Below are positions 1-12,023 of a stretch of 38,640 nt of DNA, in pieces. Made by a program: the position numbers and the translations under genes. How positions within the stretch are numbered: the stretch's first letter is position 1; every line of letters begins with the position of its first letter. The stretch covers positions 1 through 38,640 of the forward strand of contig JAMQCK010000206.1 of NCBI GenBank assembly GCA_024196135.1, read 5' to 3'. The notes below the pieces were generated by a model. That model did not search any database, was not told the origin of the DNA, and saw only the letters and a list, made by a program, of their open reading frames with translations. This DNA comes from Pleurotus ostreatus/Saccharomyces cerevisiae fusant (lineage: Eukaryota > Opisthokonta).

Positions 1-1102
1 CAGGCAACCCATGGGCACCGCGGGCTCGAGAAGCGCCACCGCTCGCGCAAGGGCCACCCATCCAAGGTGAGTGTGTACAGGGCCTTTGAGTGCGCTTTTT
101 ATTGATGCTCTCGAATCTTCAGCACGCTGGGGTCGCCGTCGCCTCTGCCCCCACAGCCGCTGTCGCAGACACGCTCGTCGACGGCGTCATTCACGTCAAG
201 TCGAACTGCGGGAATATCGGGGCCACTAGTACGTCTACCCGGCTCGTCGCTCATCACAAAGCTTCAGCTAATCGCAATCTGCAGAGGAAGTCACCGCGAC
301 GAGCGGACCCAACGGCAACATCGACTGGCTGAACTGCGGCGTCAACAACGGCGGCTGGAATCCGCCCTTCGTCACCGTCCACGACATAGTCGCCAAGGAT
401 CTCGCGTCTGCGGTCAAGACGTCGAACACTCCCTTCTCTGCATGCTCTGCGTTCACCGCGATGTTTGAGAAGTACGGCAATGAGCACAGTATCCCCCCCA
501 TCATGCTGGCTGCGTTCGCCATGCAGGTATGTAGAGTGGCTGAAGACAACCTGTCGCTGTCTGACGCTTGTATAGGAGAGCTCGTGCAACGCCAACACGG
601 TCGGCGGCGCGGGCGAGCAAGGCTTGATGCAGTTGACGCAGGACAAGTGCGGCGGTGCCCCCGGCGGGAACTGCAGGGATCCCGTAAGCCTCAGTTCCCT
701 TGACGAGGCCATTGGATTGACGATGACTTCTAGGAGTTCAACATCCGCAAGGGTGCCGAGTACTTCAAGGGTGTTCTCGATGGCAACGGTGGTGACCTGC
801 TGCTCTCCATCGGTGCTTACAACGGCTGGCAGAGGGGCATGACCTACGTGAGCTTCATTGTATTTCTTCACACGACCTAGCACTCACCGGCCATCATAGG
901 GGGAGGCGACCGCTGCGCGGTACTCCGGCAATTGCCACTGGCAGAACAACCTTGACTAGTAAGTCCGTTAGCTCCATGCCACGAGCCGCTTCTCATTGCT
1001 TGCAGTCTCCACCAGTTCCTGAACGGCTGGGTCCAGAACATTGATGCCTACAGTCATGTCCCGCGCCTCGGGAAGTACTTCAACCTTGATGGTTGCAATT
1101 GA
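1..1102 (+). CDS. Secreted SLT/GH23-type lysozyme-like protein (5' partial)
   Basis: The start lies left of the window; 263 residues are visible. I read seven exons: 1-66, 123-228, 285-526, 576-683, 734-847, 900-958 and 1006-1102 (stop TGA). The visible N-terminus is basic and contains a Lys-Arg (EKR) pair that looks like a Kex2-type processing site. The mature part carries the soluble lytic transglycosylase fold signatures: MQESSCN, whose Glu (visible residue 139, first codon of exon 4) is the expected catalytic acid, then EQGLMQLT, then IGAYNGW. Cysteines in the SNCGN, WLNCG, FSACS, SSCN, DKCGG and GNCRD stretches suggest a disulfide-stabilised extracellular protein. SLT-fold enzymes cleave the glycan strand of peptidoglycan; in fungi the target is presumably bacterial walls, which is inference. 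The protein family is clear; the exact substrate is not. Confidence 0.85.
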
Positions 1103-1357
1103 TCCGTTTTAGGCAAAAGAACTTTGTACTTTGGGAATCCGGGATATATCGATCTAGCTTGTACACTGTATATCTTCTGTCTCTATGGGTAGACACACGA
1201 ACCTCCGCTGCTGGCATGTATCCTTACTAGAGTTTATGGGCGCATTTGCGCAAAAAATGGTCCTTTTGCTTGATGACGAGTTTGTCGCGTGAGCCTCCCT
1301 TCTGCCAGTTTCCGTGCGCTTCGGCGTCGAGACTCAATCTTCCTTTTATCTTGCACG

Positions 1358-3615
1358 ATGAGTGACTCTGCGACGACCTCGTCTGCGTCGACGCCGCCGA
1401 CGTCGGCACCGCCCTCGCCTGAGCTGCAGACCCTGTCCATCAGCGACAAGATTGTGACGGATGAAGATAAGGCGGAAGCAGCAAAGCTGAAAGCGGAGGC
1501 CAACAAGGCATTTGCTGGTGCGCGACGGTGCACTGTCCTTATATCCGTTCTCTGACACGTTCATCGTGCTATAGCGCATGACTTCGCGAAGGCTGTCGAG
1601 CTCTACTCGAGCGCCATCGAGAGGAACCCGGGGGATGCGACGATCTGGTGCAACCGCGCGTATGCGCGCATGAAGCTCGAGGAGTTCGGCTACGCGCTCA
1701 ACGACGCGAGTGCGTGTCCTGCTCTACCCATCGATGCATCCCGCTGACCCCTCCCCTCAGCCCAAGCCGCGACCATCGACCCGAAGTACGCGAAGGTGCG
1801 CGACGCGACGCGCAGAGGGTATCCCCGATCACTGACGCGTCCACCCCCTCCCCACCCCAGGCGTACTACCGGCGCGCAACGTGCTACCTGCAGACGCTCC
1901 GCCCGCAGCTCGCGGTCGCGGACTTCAAGCGCGTGCTGCAGATCGAGCCGAAGAACGAGACCGTGCGCGCGCAGCTCACGTCGACGCAGAAGCTCATCCG
2001 CAAGATCGAATTTGAGAAGGCGCGTCATACAATGCGTGCCTCATGTCCCCCCGTTCGCTGACAGATACCAGCACAGGCGATCGAGGTCGAGGGGGAGAAG
2101 AGCCCCGTGGAGCGCTGTCGGGAGATCATTGCTGAGGGTGAGTTGCGCTCATGCCCGCGTATGTGTGGTATGCTAACGTCGTACGCGCAGGCGGCTGCGA
2201 CGTTGACAAGGGCTACGCTGGGCCCAAGCTCCCGCAAGACGAAGATGGGAAGTACACGATTACCCTCGACTTCGTCCGCGCCATGATTGAGTGGTTCAAG
2301 GATGGCAAGGCGTTGCCGAAGCGTTATGTCTGGGAGATCGTCCTCGCCGCGAACGACATCTTCTCGAAGGAGGATAGCTTGGTGACGCTAGATATCCCCG
2401 AGGACGTCACCATCGATGTGATTGGCGACGTGCACGGTTCGTCTTCTTCCCTTGCATTCGCATACGAGCTGACAGTCCCCCGCATAGGCCAGTACTATGA
2501 CCTCCTACACTTGTACTCGCTCACGGGCGAGCCGTCCGAGAAGCACTACCTTCTCATGAATGGCGACCTTGTCGACCGCGGCTCGTGGTCCATCGAGGTC
2601 ATCCTGACCGCGCTCTCGTTCAAGTGGCTGTACCCGAAGTACATGTTCATCAACCGCGGCAATCACGAAGCAAAGGACATGAACCGCTCCTACGGCTTCG
2701 AGGGCGAGGCGAAGACGAAGCACGGCGAGCAGAGCTACAAGCTGTTTGCGCATGTCTTCACTACATGTGAGTTTCGCTGGCGATTCGTCGACTTTTATGG
2801 GAGCTGTTTGCTTGACCTGTGCTGACGCTATCGCCAGTACCACTCGCCACCCTGATCTGCGCCTCGAAACCGCCGCCGAGCGCCGGGAATGCCATCCTAT
2901 CACCAGAAGGCAAGAAGCGGTACTTCGTCGTGCACGGCGGCCTCTTCAGCAAGGATGGCGTCACGCTCGAAGACATCCGGAAGCTCGACCGAATAGGCAA
3001 GCAACCCGGGACGGAGGGTTTGATGTGCGAGGTACGTCCACACGCTAGTTATTGTTGTTGTGTTTACTGAGCCTTGCTAGCTATTATGGACGGATCCGCA
3101 AGCACAGCCTGGCCGAGGACCAAGCAAGCGGGTGAGTTTCTGTCGTCTGTTCGAGCGGCGCTCAAGTGGCTGACAACGCGCGCACAGGGTGTCGGCATTG
3201 CCTTCGGGCCCGACGTGACCAAGAGATGGTGTACCGAGAACGGGGTCACTGGCGTCATCCGTAGCCACGAAGTTCGACAAGGTGCGTCGAGCGTTCTCCG
3301 TGCAGTGAAGACGCTGACAAGGCGTTCGTCACCTTCCTATATTTCACCCTTTCAGATGGCTACGAGATTGAGCATGACGGCCTCTGCACAACCGTGTTCT
3401 CCGCGCCGAACTACGTCGACCAAGTGGGCAATAAGGGTGCATTCGTGAGTAGTCATCCATCGTAGTGCTCGTACCTCGTCTGAACAAACCATTTCCAGAT
3501 TCGCATCGACGCCGCCGGCTCGCAAGAGTACATTCAGTTCGAGGCGCGACCACATCCCCCGATGCGACCCATGGCCTATGTGCAGGGCGGGTTGCAAAAC
3601 CTGATGATGATGTAG
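1358..3615 (+). CDS. PPT1: Serine/threonine protein phosphatase 5 (TPR-PPP)
   Basis: Twelve exons give 539 aa: 1358-1517, 1575-1709, 1761-1795, 1861-2019, 2077-2137, 2191-2436, 2488-2766, 2838-3031, 3081-3131, 3188-3281, 3356-3444 and 3499-3615. Three TPR repeats occupy about residues 45-160 (for example [19 protein letters not shown] and [12 protein letters not shown]). They are followed by the PPP catalytic core with metal-binding motifs GDVHG (about 265), GDLVDRG, RGNHE and RSHEV, and the [15 protein letters not shown] loop. TPR-PPP fusion is diagnostic of PP5/Ppt1, the Hsp90-associated phosphatase that dephosphorylates Hsp90/Cdc37 clients in cytosol and nucleus. The length matches the family (about 500-540 aa). 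The start is the first in-frame ATG before a Ser/Thr-rich leader. One intron (2020-2076) needs a GC-AG pair to give the conserved FEKAIEVE join. Confidence 0.95.
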
Positions 3616-3822
3616 AGAGGCATCTCTCTCTTGAGCATGTCGATATCGGTATCTCAATCGTCAAATATCCTTGCTTGTATCACTGTACGATACCACTGCT
3701 TGTACCCATGTACACCCAGCACTGCATTTCTATTGAACATACATACATACGTCTCATCAGGCTGTGAACTCGATCAGAAGACAAGAAATCCTGCTTTTCT
3801 ACGAAAAGAGGAACAAAGAAAC

Positions 3823-3827
3823 AAAAA
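3823..3827 (-). terminator. Pol III T-run terminator of tRNA-Asn
   Basis: A run of five A on the + strand is TTTTT on the tRNA strand, 21 nt downstream of the tRNA 3' end, as expected for RNA polymerase III termination. A second T4 run lies slightly further downstream. Confidence 0.55.
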
Positions 3828-3848
3828 CACAACGGCCAAATCTGCGAG

Positions 3849-3933
3849 CTGCCCCGGAGAGGCTCGAACTCTCGATCTTGTGATCAACTACAGTGTAACA
3901 GTCACACGCCTTAACCATCTGGGCCACGGGGCA
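3849..3933 (-). tRNA. trnN-GUU: tRNA-Asn (GUU anticodon) with 11-nt intron
   Basis: The reverse complement folds as a cloverleaf. The 7-bp acceptor TGCCCCG/CGGGGCA is followed by discriminator G (3849). The D-arm is GCCCAGATGGTTAAGGC, the anticodon stem TGTGA/TCACA with loop CTGTTA...A, and the T-arm contains GAGTTCGAGCCTC. The anticodon GTT is at 3897-3899. The 11 nt at 3885-3895 interrupt the loop between positions 37 and 38, the canonical site for eukaryotic tRNA introns removed by the tRNA splicing endonuclease. Arm sequences closely follow the fungal tRNA-Asn pattern (GCGTGYGACTGTTA). It sits in the convergent gap between PPT1 and the vigilin gene. Confidence 0.92.
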
Positions 3934-4146
3934 CATGAAGGACCTTCCCTTGTCAAGGTATAGGATCCATTGTCACTGTCATTACATGTAGCACAGCGTA
4001 GGTCTGAAGTCTATCGTACACTTATCCCCAACACTCGCTCCTCTTTTACAAGAGACGTATAATATGCAAATGCCGTCAACATAGTCGGTGTACATGCCCT
4101 TATTCCTTCCACTGTGAGTACTGTATATGCAAGATGTATGCACCGA

Positions 4147-7100
4147 TTAATCCCTGCGACGGCCGCCCCGTCCGTTGTCAGACACTATGCGCAGGATAGC
4201 GTCCTTCGCCGCAACGATGTCATTCTCAGAGCCTGGGCAACGCATGATTAGCGATTGCGGCAACACGAACTGGGATGCACTTACCAATGATGACAATCGT
4301 GTTGTTTTCACGGCCGACAGTGATGTCGGCCCCCGTCTCGTTGCGCAGGCGCGCAACCGTTGAGCCCTTGGACCCGACGATGCGCGGGAACACCGAGCGG
4401 TCAGGCAGCGTGAGGAAGCCGACGTGCGACATGCGCTCCGCTGCCTTGATGGCATCCTCGACCGCGGCCTTCGCCTTATCAAGGCCCTCCTGGTCCCGAG
4501 CCTTCAGCGTCCAAACCGAATCACCCTCCTCGGCGTCCTGGTAGTTGGTCGTGACCTCCCACTGGTAAGCCGGAGCCTGCTCGTCCTCGACGGCGTCGTC
4601 AATGCGCGCGTCAGAGCCGCTGCCGTTGGTGGCCGGACGCGAAGGGACCGCCGACTTCTTCGGGTTGGCAGACTGGTCGACCTGGACGCCGTACGCACGC
4701 AAGCCGCGGAAGAAGCCACCCTGCTGCGAAATGGCGTGGTGGTACTTGAGCGGCACGGTGATCGTGTCCGTGATGGTCTCCACCGGAGTAGGAGCTTTCC
4801 TGACCTGGCTCTGCGGGACAGTCAGACTTCGATCGAGCGCAAGGGTGTGAGCAAACCTTGAGCTCCTCGACAGCCTTCTCACAAGCCTCCTTCGATCCGG
4901 TAACCTTGACGATGTTGGCCTGATCGACGCCCTCCAACTCGGACGCATTCAGTGGCTCGCCGACCTGGTAGTACGACCTGGATCCGGGGAACTGCACCTG
5001 CGCGCCGGTGCGGTTCTGCAAGTCGTTGAGGTGCTGCCCGCCGCGACCAATGAGCGCGCGGTGCTGGGCGGCCGGAACCTCCACAGACAGGACGATCCGC
5101 TCGCTCAGCTCCTTCACGGCCTTCTCGAGCTCGGCCTTGAGCTTGTTGACGAGCTTGGGGTCGCCACGAATGCGGACCTCGTCGCCAGTCTCACCAGGGC
5201 GAGGGCTACGACGAGTGTGAGTAACAAGTAAGCATGCGACATTAGGACCACTGACAAACGAATCAAGCCAGCCTGGAGCTTGGGATCCGTAGGGCCACCA
5301 GCACGAGCGACCAGGTCCCGCAAGCCTTGACCACCCCCACCGATTAAGGCGCGGTGGTACTTGTTCTCGATCGGCACAATCGCCGTGGCCTCCTCATGGA
5401 CCTGGTCAGCAATCTCGAGGATAGCCTTCTTGGCCGCGTTGATGTTCTCCTTGGTGCCACGAATGGTGATGCGCGTGAGGGTACCATCGCTGTCCTCGGC
5501 CTTGTCAACGTCGATCTGGGTGCTGGTCGAGTCCTTGATGTCGTTGATGCTGGCACCACCGCGCCCGAGAATGCGAGGCACGGCGCGGCTGGGCACGGTG
5601 AACTTGATGACGTTGTTCGACTCCTTCTCGAACTCGACGGCCTGACTACTGTTAGCGGAGTTACACCCTAGCTGCAATGTATGCTTACATCGAGAAGCTC
5701 CGACTTGGCCTGGGAGACACCCTTGCGACCACCCTTGACAAGGACCTCGTCAGGCTTAAGCTGCTCACGCGTCTTGTCGCCCCCCTCATTGTGACGAGGG
5801 AAGGTGATCTTGACCGAGTACTTCTCCTCCAGACGGATGGCATATTTGCCGCTTGAACCAATGAGCGCCGAGTGATATTGAGTGGGGATCTTCAGGATCT
5901 CTTGCGTCTCGTCCGCCTTCAAATTTCTATCAGCGCTAGGCTTGGAGCGAGGGAGTGGCCATATTTACCAGACGCTCGACCTGACCAAGGATCCTCTTCT
6001 TAGCCTCGTGTACGTTTTCCTTGCGGCCAACGATCTGTTATTTGAGTCAGGATACAATGTGGTCATGAATCAGGGTATTAAGCGTACCGTGACTTTAGCC
6101 TTTTGATGGGCTCCCCTCTTCTTCTTGCCCCCGGCACTGTCCTTCTCGGTTTCCTCGTCGGACACGTCGACCTTGACGCCGAGGAGATCGCGAATCTTGT
6201 TGATACCGGAGCCCTGCGAGCCAACGACGCGCGCGACGTACTCACGGTCGATATCGAACTCGGTGGACTACAATGGCACTGAGCAACGGTACGTAGAAGC
6301 GCACGCGTAGGACTTACGTAGCTGTTGTCGATCTCGTCGTTCTTCGCGTCCTCGACGATCTTGCGAATCTCCTGGACGGCGCGATCCACGTCGGCACGGA
6401 CACCACGAACGACGATGACGTCCTCCGTGTCCGCGTTGGCCTCTGCGCCGACCTTGATGGAAAGAGCCTTGTCCTCGCCGATGATACTGGGGAATGTGAG
6501 GTGATGTTTGGAGTACGTTCAAGAGGGCGACTTACGCATTCAGAGTAGTCCGGTTGACGCCGAGCACGGCAGAGTGCCAGCGCTTCTCAACGGGCACTGT
6601 CTCGCTCTTCACGTCGGCGGCATCGCGGGCGAACTTCTGAAGGTCCTTGCTGACATCGTCAAGATGCTTGAGGCGCTCATCCAGGGAGACAGAGAAGTTG
6701 GGCGACAGCGGGTCGTAGACGAGGAGGACCGAAGACTTCTCCTGCGACTCGGGCGGGAAGAAGACCTGCACGTTGTGTTGCTCGTGGAACTGCTTGATCC
6801 TGGATGGTACGGTTAGACGAGGTTATACAAACAGGTCATTGTTTGAACTCACTTCTTAGCGTTCTTGCCCTGGATGATGCGGTGGAGGAGCCAGTCGATG
6901 GGGAGTTCCTTGGTACCGTTGAAGAGCTTGCCCATCAGCGCCGAGACCTGACCGATGACACCGTCGACGGCAGGCTTCTCGCCAGCAATGACGATACTCA
7001 AGTTCGCAGCTTCCGGAGACGGGAGATAGACGGAGACACCGGGGTGGGCGGCCTTCAGGATCTTGGGATAGCCGATGCGCGTCATGTACGTGACGACCTG

Positions 7101-8462
7101 CTTGGCAGTACCGGGGCCAGTAGAAGGGACCGGGAAGTCGTGGATGTACTTCGAGTTCGCCTGGCTGAGCGCGACTTCCATACCCTTGGAGAGGTCCGTT
7201 TGCTTGCCCCAGACAGTGATCTCGTCCGTGGGGTCTTCCGGGGCCGGGACCGAGATGGAGCACTGGCTCTTGATGAGGATCTCCTTGGCGAAGTCACCGC
7301 GCAGAAGGACGTGCTGGCGCTTGGGCAGGTTGAGCTTGAACGACGTGAGGGCAGACTTGTAGCCTTCGGCGGACGCCTCGACACTCTCGATGACAGCGAC
7401 GACAGCCTCGCGATCACCAGAGGCCGTGACCTCACGAGCCTTGAAGTCGAAGCCGAAGGACAGCTCGGTACCATCGCCACCCAGGCTCTTGTAGTAGCCC
7501 TCGCGGATAGCGATGAACGGCAGGATGTGCGCAGGGATGTCGCGGACGCGCCTCGTGATCTTGGAAGTCTTCGACGCGATGATCTGGTTGAGGAGAGCCT
7601 TGGCCTCGTACACGGCAGTCTCGGGACCTTGGACAGTGATGGGGATCGTAGGTTCCTCGTCCTCGTCGTCGACGGGGGTAGCCTTGCCAGAGGCATGTCC
7701 GTTCGCCTGACCGTTGGGCACGTTGAGGGTCTCCTCGCGACGCGGGATGTCGATCCTGACGTTGGTCTGGTCGCGAATACCCTTGAGAGTGATACCTAAA
7801 AACACGCCATGATGAAAACATGAGTGCGTCATGCGGCTTGCCACGTACCCTTGGGACCGATGATGGTAGGAATGGTAGAGGCGGGCGCGTCCACGACGAT
7901 AGAGATCTGCTGAAGATGAGCAGACGCGCTAGCAGGTGCGCGCAGGACGTACCACCGGGCTGAGGGAAGCCAGGAGGCTACGCTTTCCCTTCTCCAATTC
8001 CTTGGGGCTCTCGGAGCGCAGGTAGAACGTCTGACCGCCCTTCTGACCGGATGCGTCGATCCTGACTTTGTGCTTTGCCATGACCTGCTTGAGGACTTCC
8101 TGTAGCGAGAGCGTCTTGCCATCCTTGTTCGCCGGGAGGCTCACGCTGGTGAGCGTGAACGTGTCCGTGTACGTGGGGGCCTTGACAACAGCGGGCTTGA
8201 TGCGCGGACCACCCGCGCCCCAGGCAGAGCGCACCGGGGCCGGGGAAGGGGACTTGGGAGCCAGAGCAGGGAACGCGGACTCCGTGTCGAGCTCGGCCTG
8301 AGCCGGCACCTTCTTGTTCTTCGCGGGCTCATCCTTGAACGCGGGGAACGGGTCCGGGGCACCTTCCAGGTTGTGGCGCTTCTGCAAAAACGGTCGGACA
8401 CACGCAGGAGCGCGACAGACGGAGGGAACACATACGGCGAGGTCAGAGGCGGAGAGAGCCAT
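4147..8462 (-). CDS. SCP160: Vigilin / Scp160-type multi-KH RNA-binding protein
   Basis: Thirteen exons give 1237 aa: 8462-8436, 8381-7953, 7909-7849, 7795-6853, 6799-6536, 6486-6318, 6267-6088, 6034-5969, 5916-5689, 5641-5256, 5205-4857, 4810-4285 and 4232-4147. Tandem KH modules run from about residue 75 to the C-terminus. Intact GxxG loops are seen in IIGPKG, VVGSQGSG, LIGSSGKY, ILGRGGAS, LIGGGGQG, LIGRGGQH and IVGSKGST. Other repeats have lost the loop (ISQQGGFF, VLGVNRTT). This alternation of canonical and degenerate KH domains, the length near 1200 aa and the basic GRGGRRRD tail match yeast Scp160 and animal vigilin. Those proteins bind mRNA on polysomes at the ER and affect translation and ploidy maintenance. 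The first exon encodes only nine residues. The exon 10 donor is GTCAGT at 5255, not the nearby GTTTGT, because only the former keeps frame. Confidence 0.93.
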
Positions 8463-8777
8463 GATGACGGTGTCCGAGGAACGATATAAGCCTTAGACGG
8501 GGGGGTTAGACCTGATTACACGACGAGCAAGCCGCTAGCGACGAGCCCGACGCAGACAAAATTAAGAGGAGTTGGCGGTTAGGGAAGAGGCTGATGGTCT
8601 CCAAAGTCTGCCCACAGAGCGCCACGACCCACCGCCTGCCTCCTTTGGGCATAACGCCCCTGTCTTCGCGCGCGGTGACATACGCGTATGCGCGCGCGCG
8701 CTAATCATGGGAAAGCAGACTAGCAGGCGAAGAAGCACACGAAAATACAGATAGATACATCTCCGCACAAAAGCATC
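8463..8777. other. Intergenic: 5' region of SCP160 and 3' flank of RAD3
   Basis: This 315-bp stretch holds no convincing gene. It carries the upstream region of the vigilin gene and the 3' end of the XPD gene. The short reading frames here have no family resemblance and no plausible splice partners. No TATA box was recognised. Confidence 0.6.
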
Positions 8778-11700
8778 TCAAGACAAAGTCATATCGACTT
8801 CCATCATCATCCTGTCCGTAATCCCGCCGTCCCCATAATCGTCGTCCTCCTGCCCTTCTACTTCCATCATCATGGACTCCATCTTCTGCTTCGCCTGCGC
8901 CTTCTGGATATCCTCCAACGTCCACAGCGAAATGCCCGTCTGATTCTCGTTAGGGTTCTGCGAAATTGTTCGCATGAAGATCTTGGAGAGCGTGATCGCC
9001 ATATCAGTCGAGAGGTTCGACGCGGTCTCCGTGATGTACTGGTTGATCCAACGCGGCAGCTTCGATCGCTTGTCGGATCGTCCAAAGCGCTGCAGAGGCG
9101 TCAGCATAGACCACGAGTGCGAGTGCATGCTACATACCTTGTCGGCAAACACCATGAGCCCCCAGTCCGTCTTACCGCGCAATACACGCCCTACGCATTG
9201 CGCGGCGTTGCGGATAGCGTCAAAAGACAGGAACTCCGACTCGCGTATACGGTAAGCATCGCGGAGGTACTCCAAGCGCGCCTTAAGGATACGGCTCTCG
9301 GTATACTGGTACGGAACACTGCTCTGAAGTCAGCAAGAGCGAAGGGAGCGTCGGAGGCAGCCAACGCACCCGAACATGATGACAGCGCGTCCGTAATTGT
9401 GGTCGAAGTCAATTCCTTCAGAGACCTTGCCACGAGCGACGGACAACAGCACCGCGCCTCGGCCATTGTCGCATGCCTGTACGGAGTCAGATCCACATCC
9501 GTTTGCTGAAAGCTTTGGTACTCACCCTCCGATAGTTCTCCAACGCTATACTCGTCTCATTCGAGTCCGGCGTCTCCACAAAGATCAACTTGTGGTTCCA
9601 GACCTCGTTCAAGATGCCCTGTACAGCGGTTAGCATCCCGCCTCCCACCAGTATCACGACATGAACAGGTCCACGATATAACCGAAGGAAGAAACACCCC
9701 ACCCACCATATCATTCCACGCCGCCACAATCGACTCCATATACAGATAACTCGGAAAGAACGCCACGATCCCATCGGGCACGATCTTGCTGTACTCGATC
9801 AGGATGCTGCCAAAGTTGCGCACCACCGCGGGGTCGTTCCGCACTTCGAAGCGCGAGCTAATGGCCACCTGGTCGCTGCCGCGGGTGATGACGAGAGGCA
9901 GGAAGGAGTTACGCGTCAGTGTCATCGGATACGACTCCTGCACCACCGGCGTAAACTGCAGCATCTTCGGGTACATGTCGAGCGGGGAGATCGTCCCCGA
10001 GGTGATAACCACACTGCTGAAGCGCTCGAAGACGGGCTGGATGGCGAGGGAGGGGTCGAGGCAGGCGAAGTGGAAGATGGGGTTGGGCACGGTGGCGTTG
10101 TCGGTCTCGAAGGGCTCGAGGATGAGGATGAAGCCTGCAAGGAGGTAAGTAATTGGTGGTGGGAGGGATGGGTAAGCACACCGCGTACCTCGCTCGTAGG
10201 TCGACACCAAGGTTGCGAACGAGGCGACCTTCTGTAGCGCAGAGTATTCGTCGAGGCGCGATAGCTCGAGCGTCCGGATGAGGGATTGCAGGCGTTCGGC
10301 GCAGAATCTACGTGGAGGAATCAACAACTTCAACCTTTCAAAAAAAACCATGAAGTGACTCACCGTAACGGTCGCCGCTCAATGTAAGTGATATCCTTCA
10401 GGTGCTGCAAAAACGATAAGGGCGTCTCCGCCACGACGTGCAGCACGCGCATTCGGGTCTAGCGAACGTCAGCTTTATCATTTCACACTTTTGTGACACT
10501 GACATACCTTCAAATACTCCACAAACCGCTTCAAGAAGGCAACAAAGTGCTCCGCCTTGCGAATGTTGCCCGGCACGGCTTCATTGAGGAGGTCGTCGGG
10601 GAGGACTATAGCATGGTGAGGATGGTGAGGACACGATCGGCGTTCTTGTAGGTAAATGGAACGTACGTGGATTTGACATGAAGCCATCGGCGTCGTCGGG
10701 TCTGTCGGAGGCTTCTTGAAGGCCTTCAACGAGCCGGGCGTATTCGTCTTGTAGTTTCGCGGCGTCGGTTGTTTTGATCCTGATGCGCGTGATTAGCAGG
10801 TGAGAGTAGGGACCTGTGAAGACTCACTCTTCGATCTTCTCGCCCAGTTTCCCGACACTTCTTGCGGCGGAATCGAGCATGGGCCGTGTCAAGTCGATGC
10901 TCAGTGATTCGATGCAGACGTTGTCTTAAAAGCCACGTCAGCTCAATTCTGAGCACCTGAGACGGACAACTTCTTACCAATGTTATGGGCCTCGTCGAAC
11001 ACGACGATGGCGTCCTTTGACAGCTCCTTCGATACCTGGTCTGCGACCTTGGGATCTAGGAGATAGTGGAAGGAGTAGATGACGACGTCAACGAAGGGCA
11101 TCTATGAGGGAGTGCTCAGTAGGTGCGTGGAACGAAGGTGGGAACAGTGCACACCATTCGTCTGACCAGGAAGTAAGGGCATATGGTGTTGTCGCGACCG
11201 TACTGCAGTACGTCCGCCAGCGTCCAAATTCCAGGAGGTATGAGTTGTCCAGGTTCGCGCTGTCCGAGGTTCTGTGATCCACTAGTCAGCAACCGGTCTC
11301 GCTACTGAACAACAAGTCCACGCACCTCATGCCATTCACAAAGCTCCACCGACCCCGGATCCGCCCTGCCCTTCTCACAAACCACCGCATTCGTCAGATC
11401 CCGACACCTTGCATCCACCACCACCCCCTTCTTCTCCTTCGACACCTCCGGATGGATACACAGATTCTTTCGACTCGTCAGCCCCAGCCCCGTGAACGCC
11501 TCCTCCTTCGCCCTCTGCTCGGGCGTCTCGGCGCATTGTATGCGGTACGCCATGAGCCGCTTCAGCTCGGCCAGGGCCTTTTCGATCTCGGGGACGGTAC
11601 GGGAGCAGTAAATTAACTTGCGTTTGGTAGGGTAGAACTGGGGTGCGGGGGTCAGCAAGGGGATGATGGATGGCATGGGGGAGGGGACGCACTTGCTGAT

Positions 11701-12023
11701 ATGATACAATGAGGGACAAGAGGGATACTGTCTTGCCGGTGCCGGAAGGCATTTCTAGGACGCAGTGGCCCTGGGCACGGTGTCAGAGGATGCTTATGCA
11801 TGAACGCGGGGCAAGCTTACAGTCGCGTCCAGAGTTCGTTTGAGATCGCACATGTATGCATATTGTTCTGAGTTGGTTGAATATCTAGCTGGAGTACTTT
11901 CACAATGTATACCTACCTGGGTAGATGCGGTCATAAGGGAAAACAATCTGGACGCAGGTGAGTGAAACTGCTTGTAAGCCGAGCATTTTTGCGCACTGGA
12001 AGGTCGTCAATGTTGAACTTCAT
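8778..12023 (-). CDS. RAD3: TFIIH 5'-3' DNA helicase XPD/Rad3
   Basis: Seventeen exons give 792 aa: 12023-11997, 11947-11917, 11867-11821, 11770-11693, 11637-11326, 11271-11155, 11101-10978, 10924-10828, 10779-10667, 10605-10508, 10458-10364, 10307-10189, 10134-9707, 9618-9526, 9476-9370, 9318-9138 and 9089-8778. The N-terminus MKFNIDDLP and [11 protein letters not shown] is characteristic of Rad3/XPD. Walker A is PSGTGKT (about 43-49) and the DEAH box is VVFDEAHN (about 240). The four 4Fe-4S ligand cysteines are at about 121, 139, 161 and 196 (NLCIHPE, ARCRDL, LCEWH, ICPYF). Helicase motif VI is QCVGRVLRG. The protein unwinds DNA in nucleotide excision repair and is a TFIIH core subunit. Length is close to yeast Rad3 (778 aa), with an acidic Met-rich C-terminal tail. 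It is divergent from the SDR gene at 12487. Confidence 0.96.

Noticed and set aside
3631..3963. Open frame containing CPGEARTLDLV
   Set aside because: This is the familiar false translation of a tRNA gene read antisense; the interval holds tRNA-Asn.
6804..7799. 331-codon open frame on the + strand opposite the vigilin gene
   Set aside because: It mirrors the codon pattern of the conserved minus-strand KH exon, is rich in Asp/Arg/Val/Leu as expected for a shadow frame, and has no domain.
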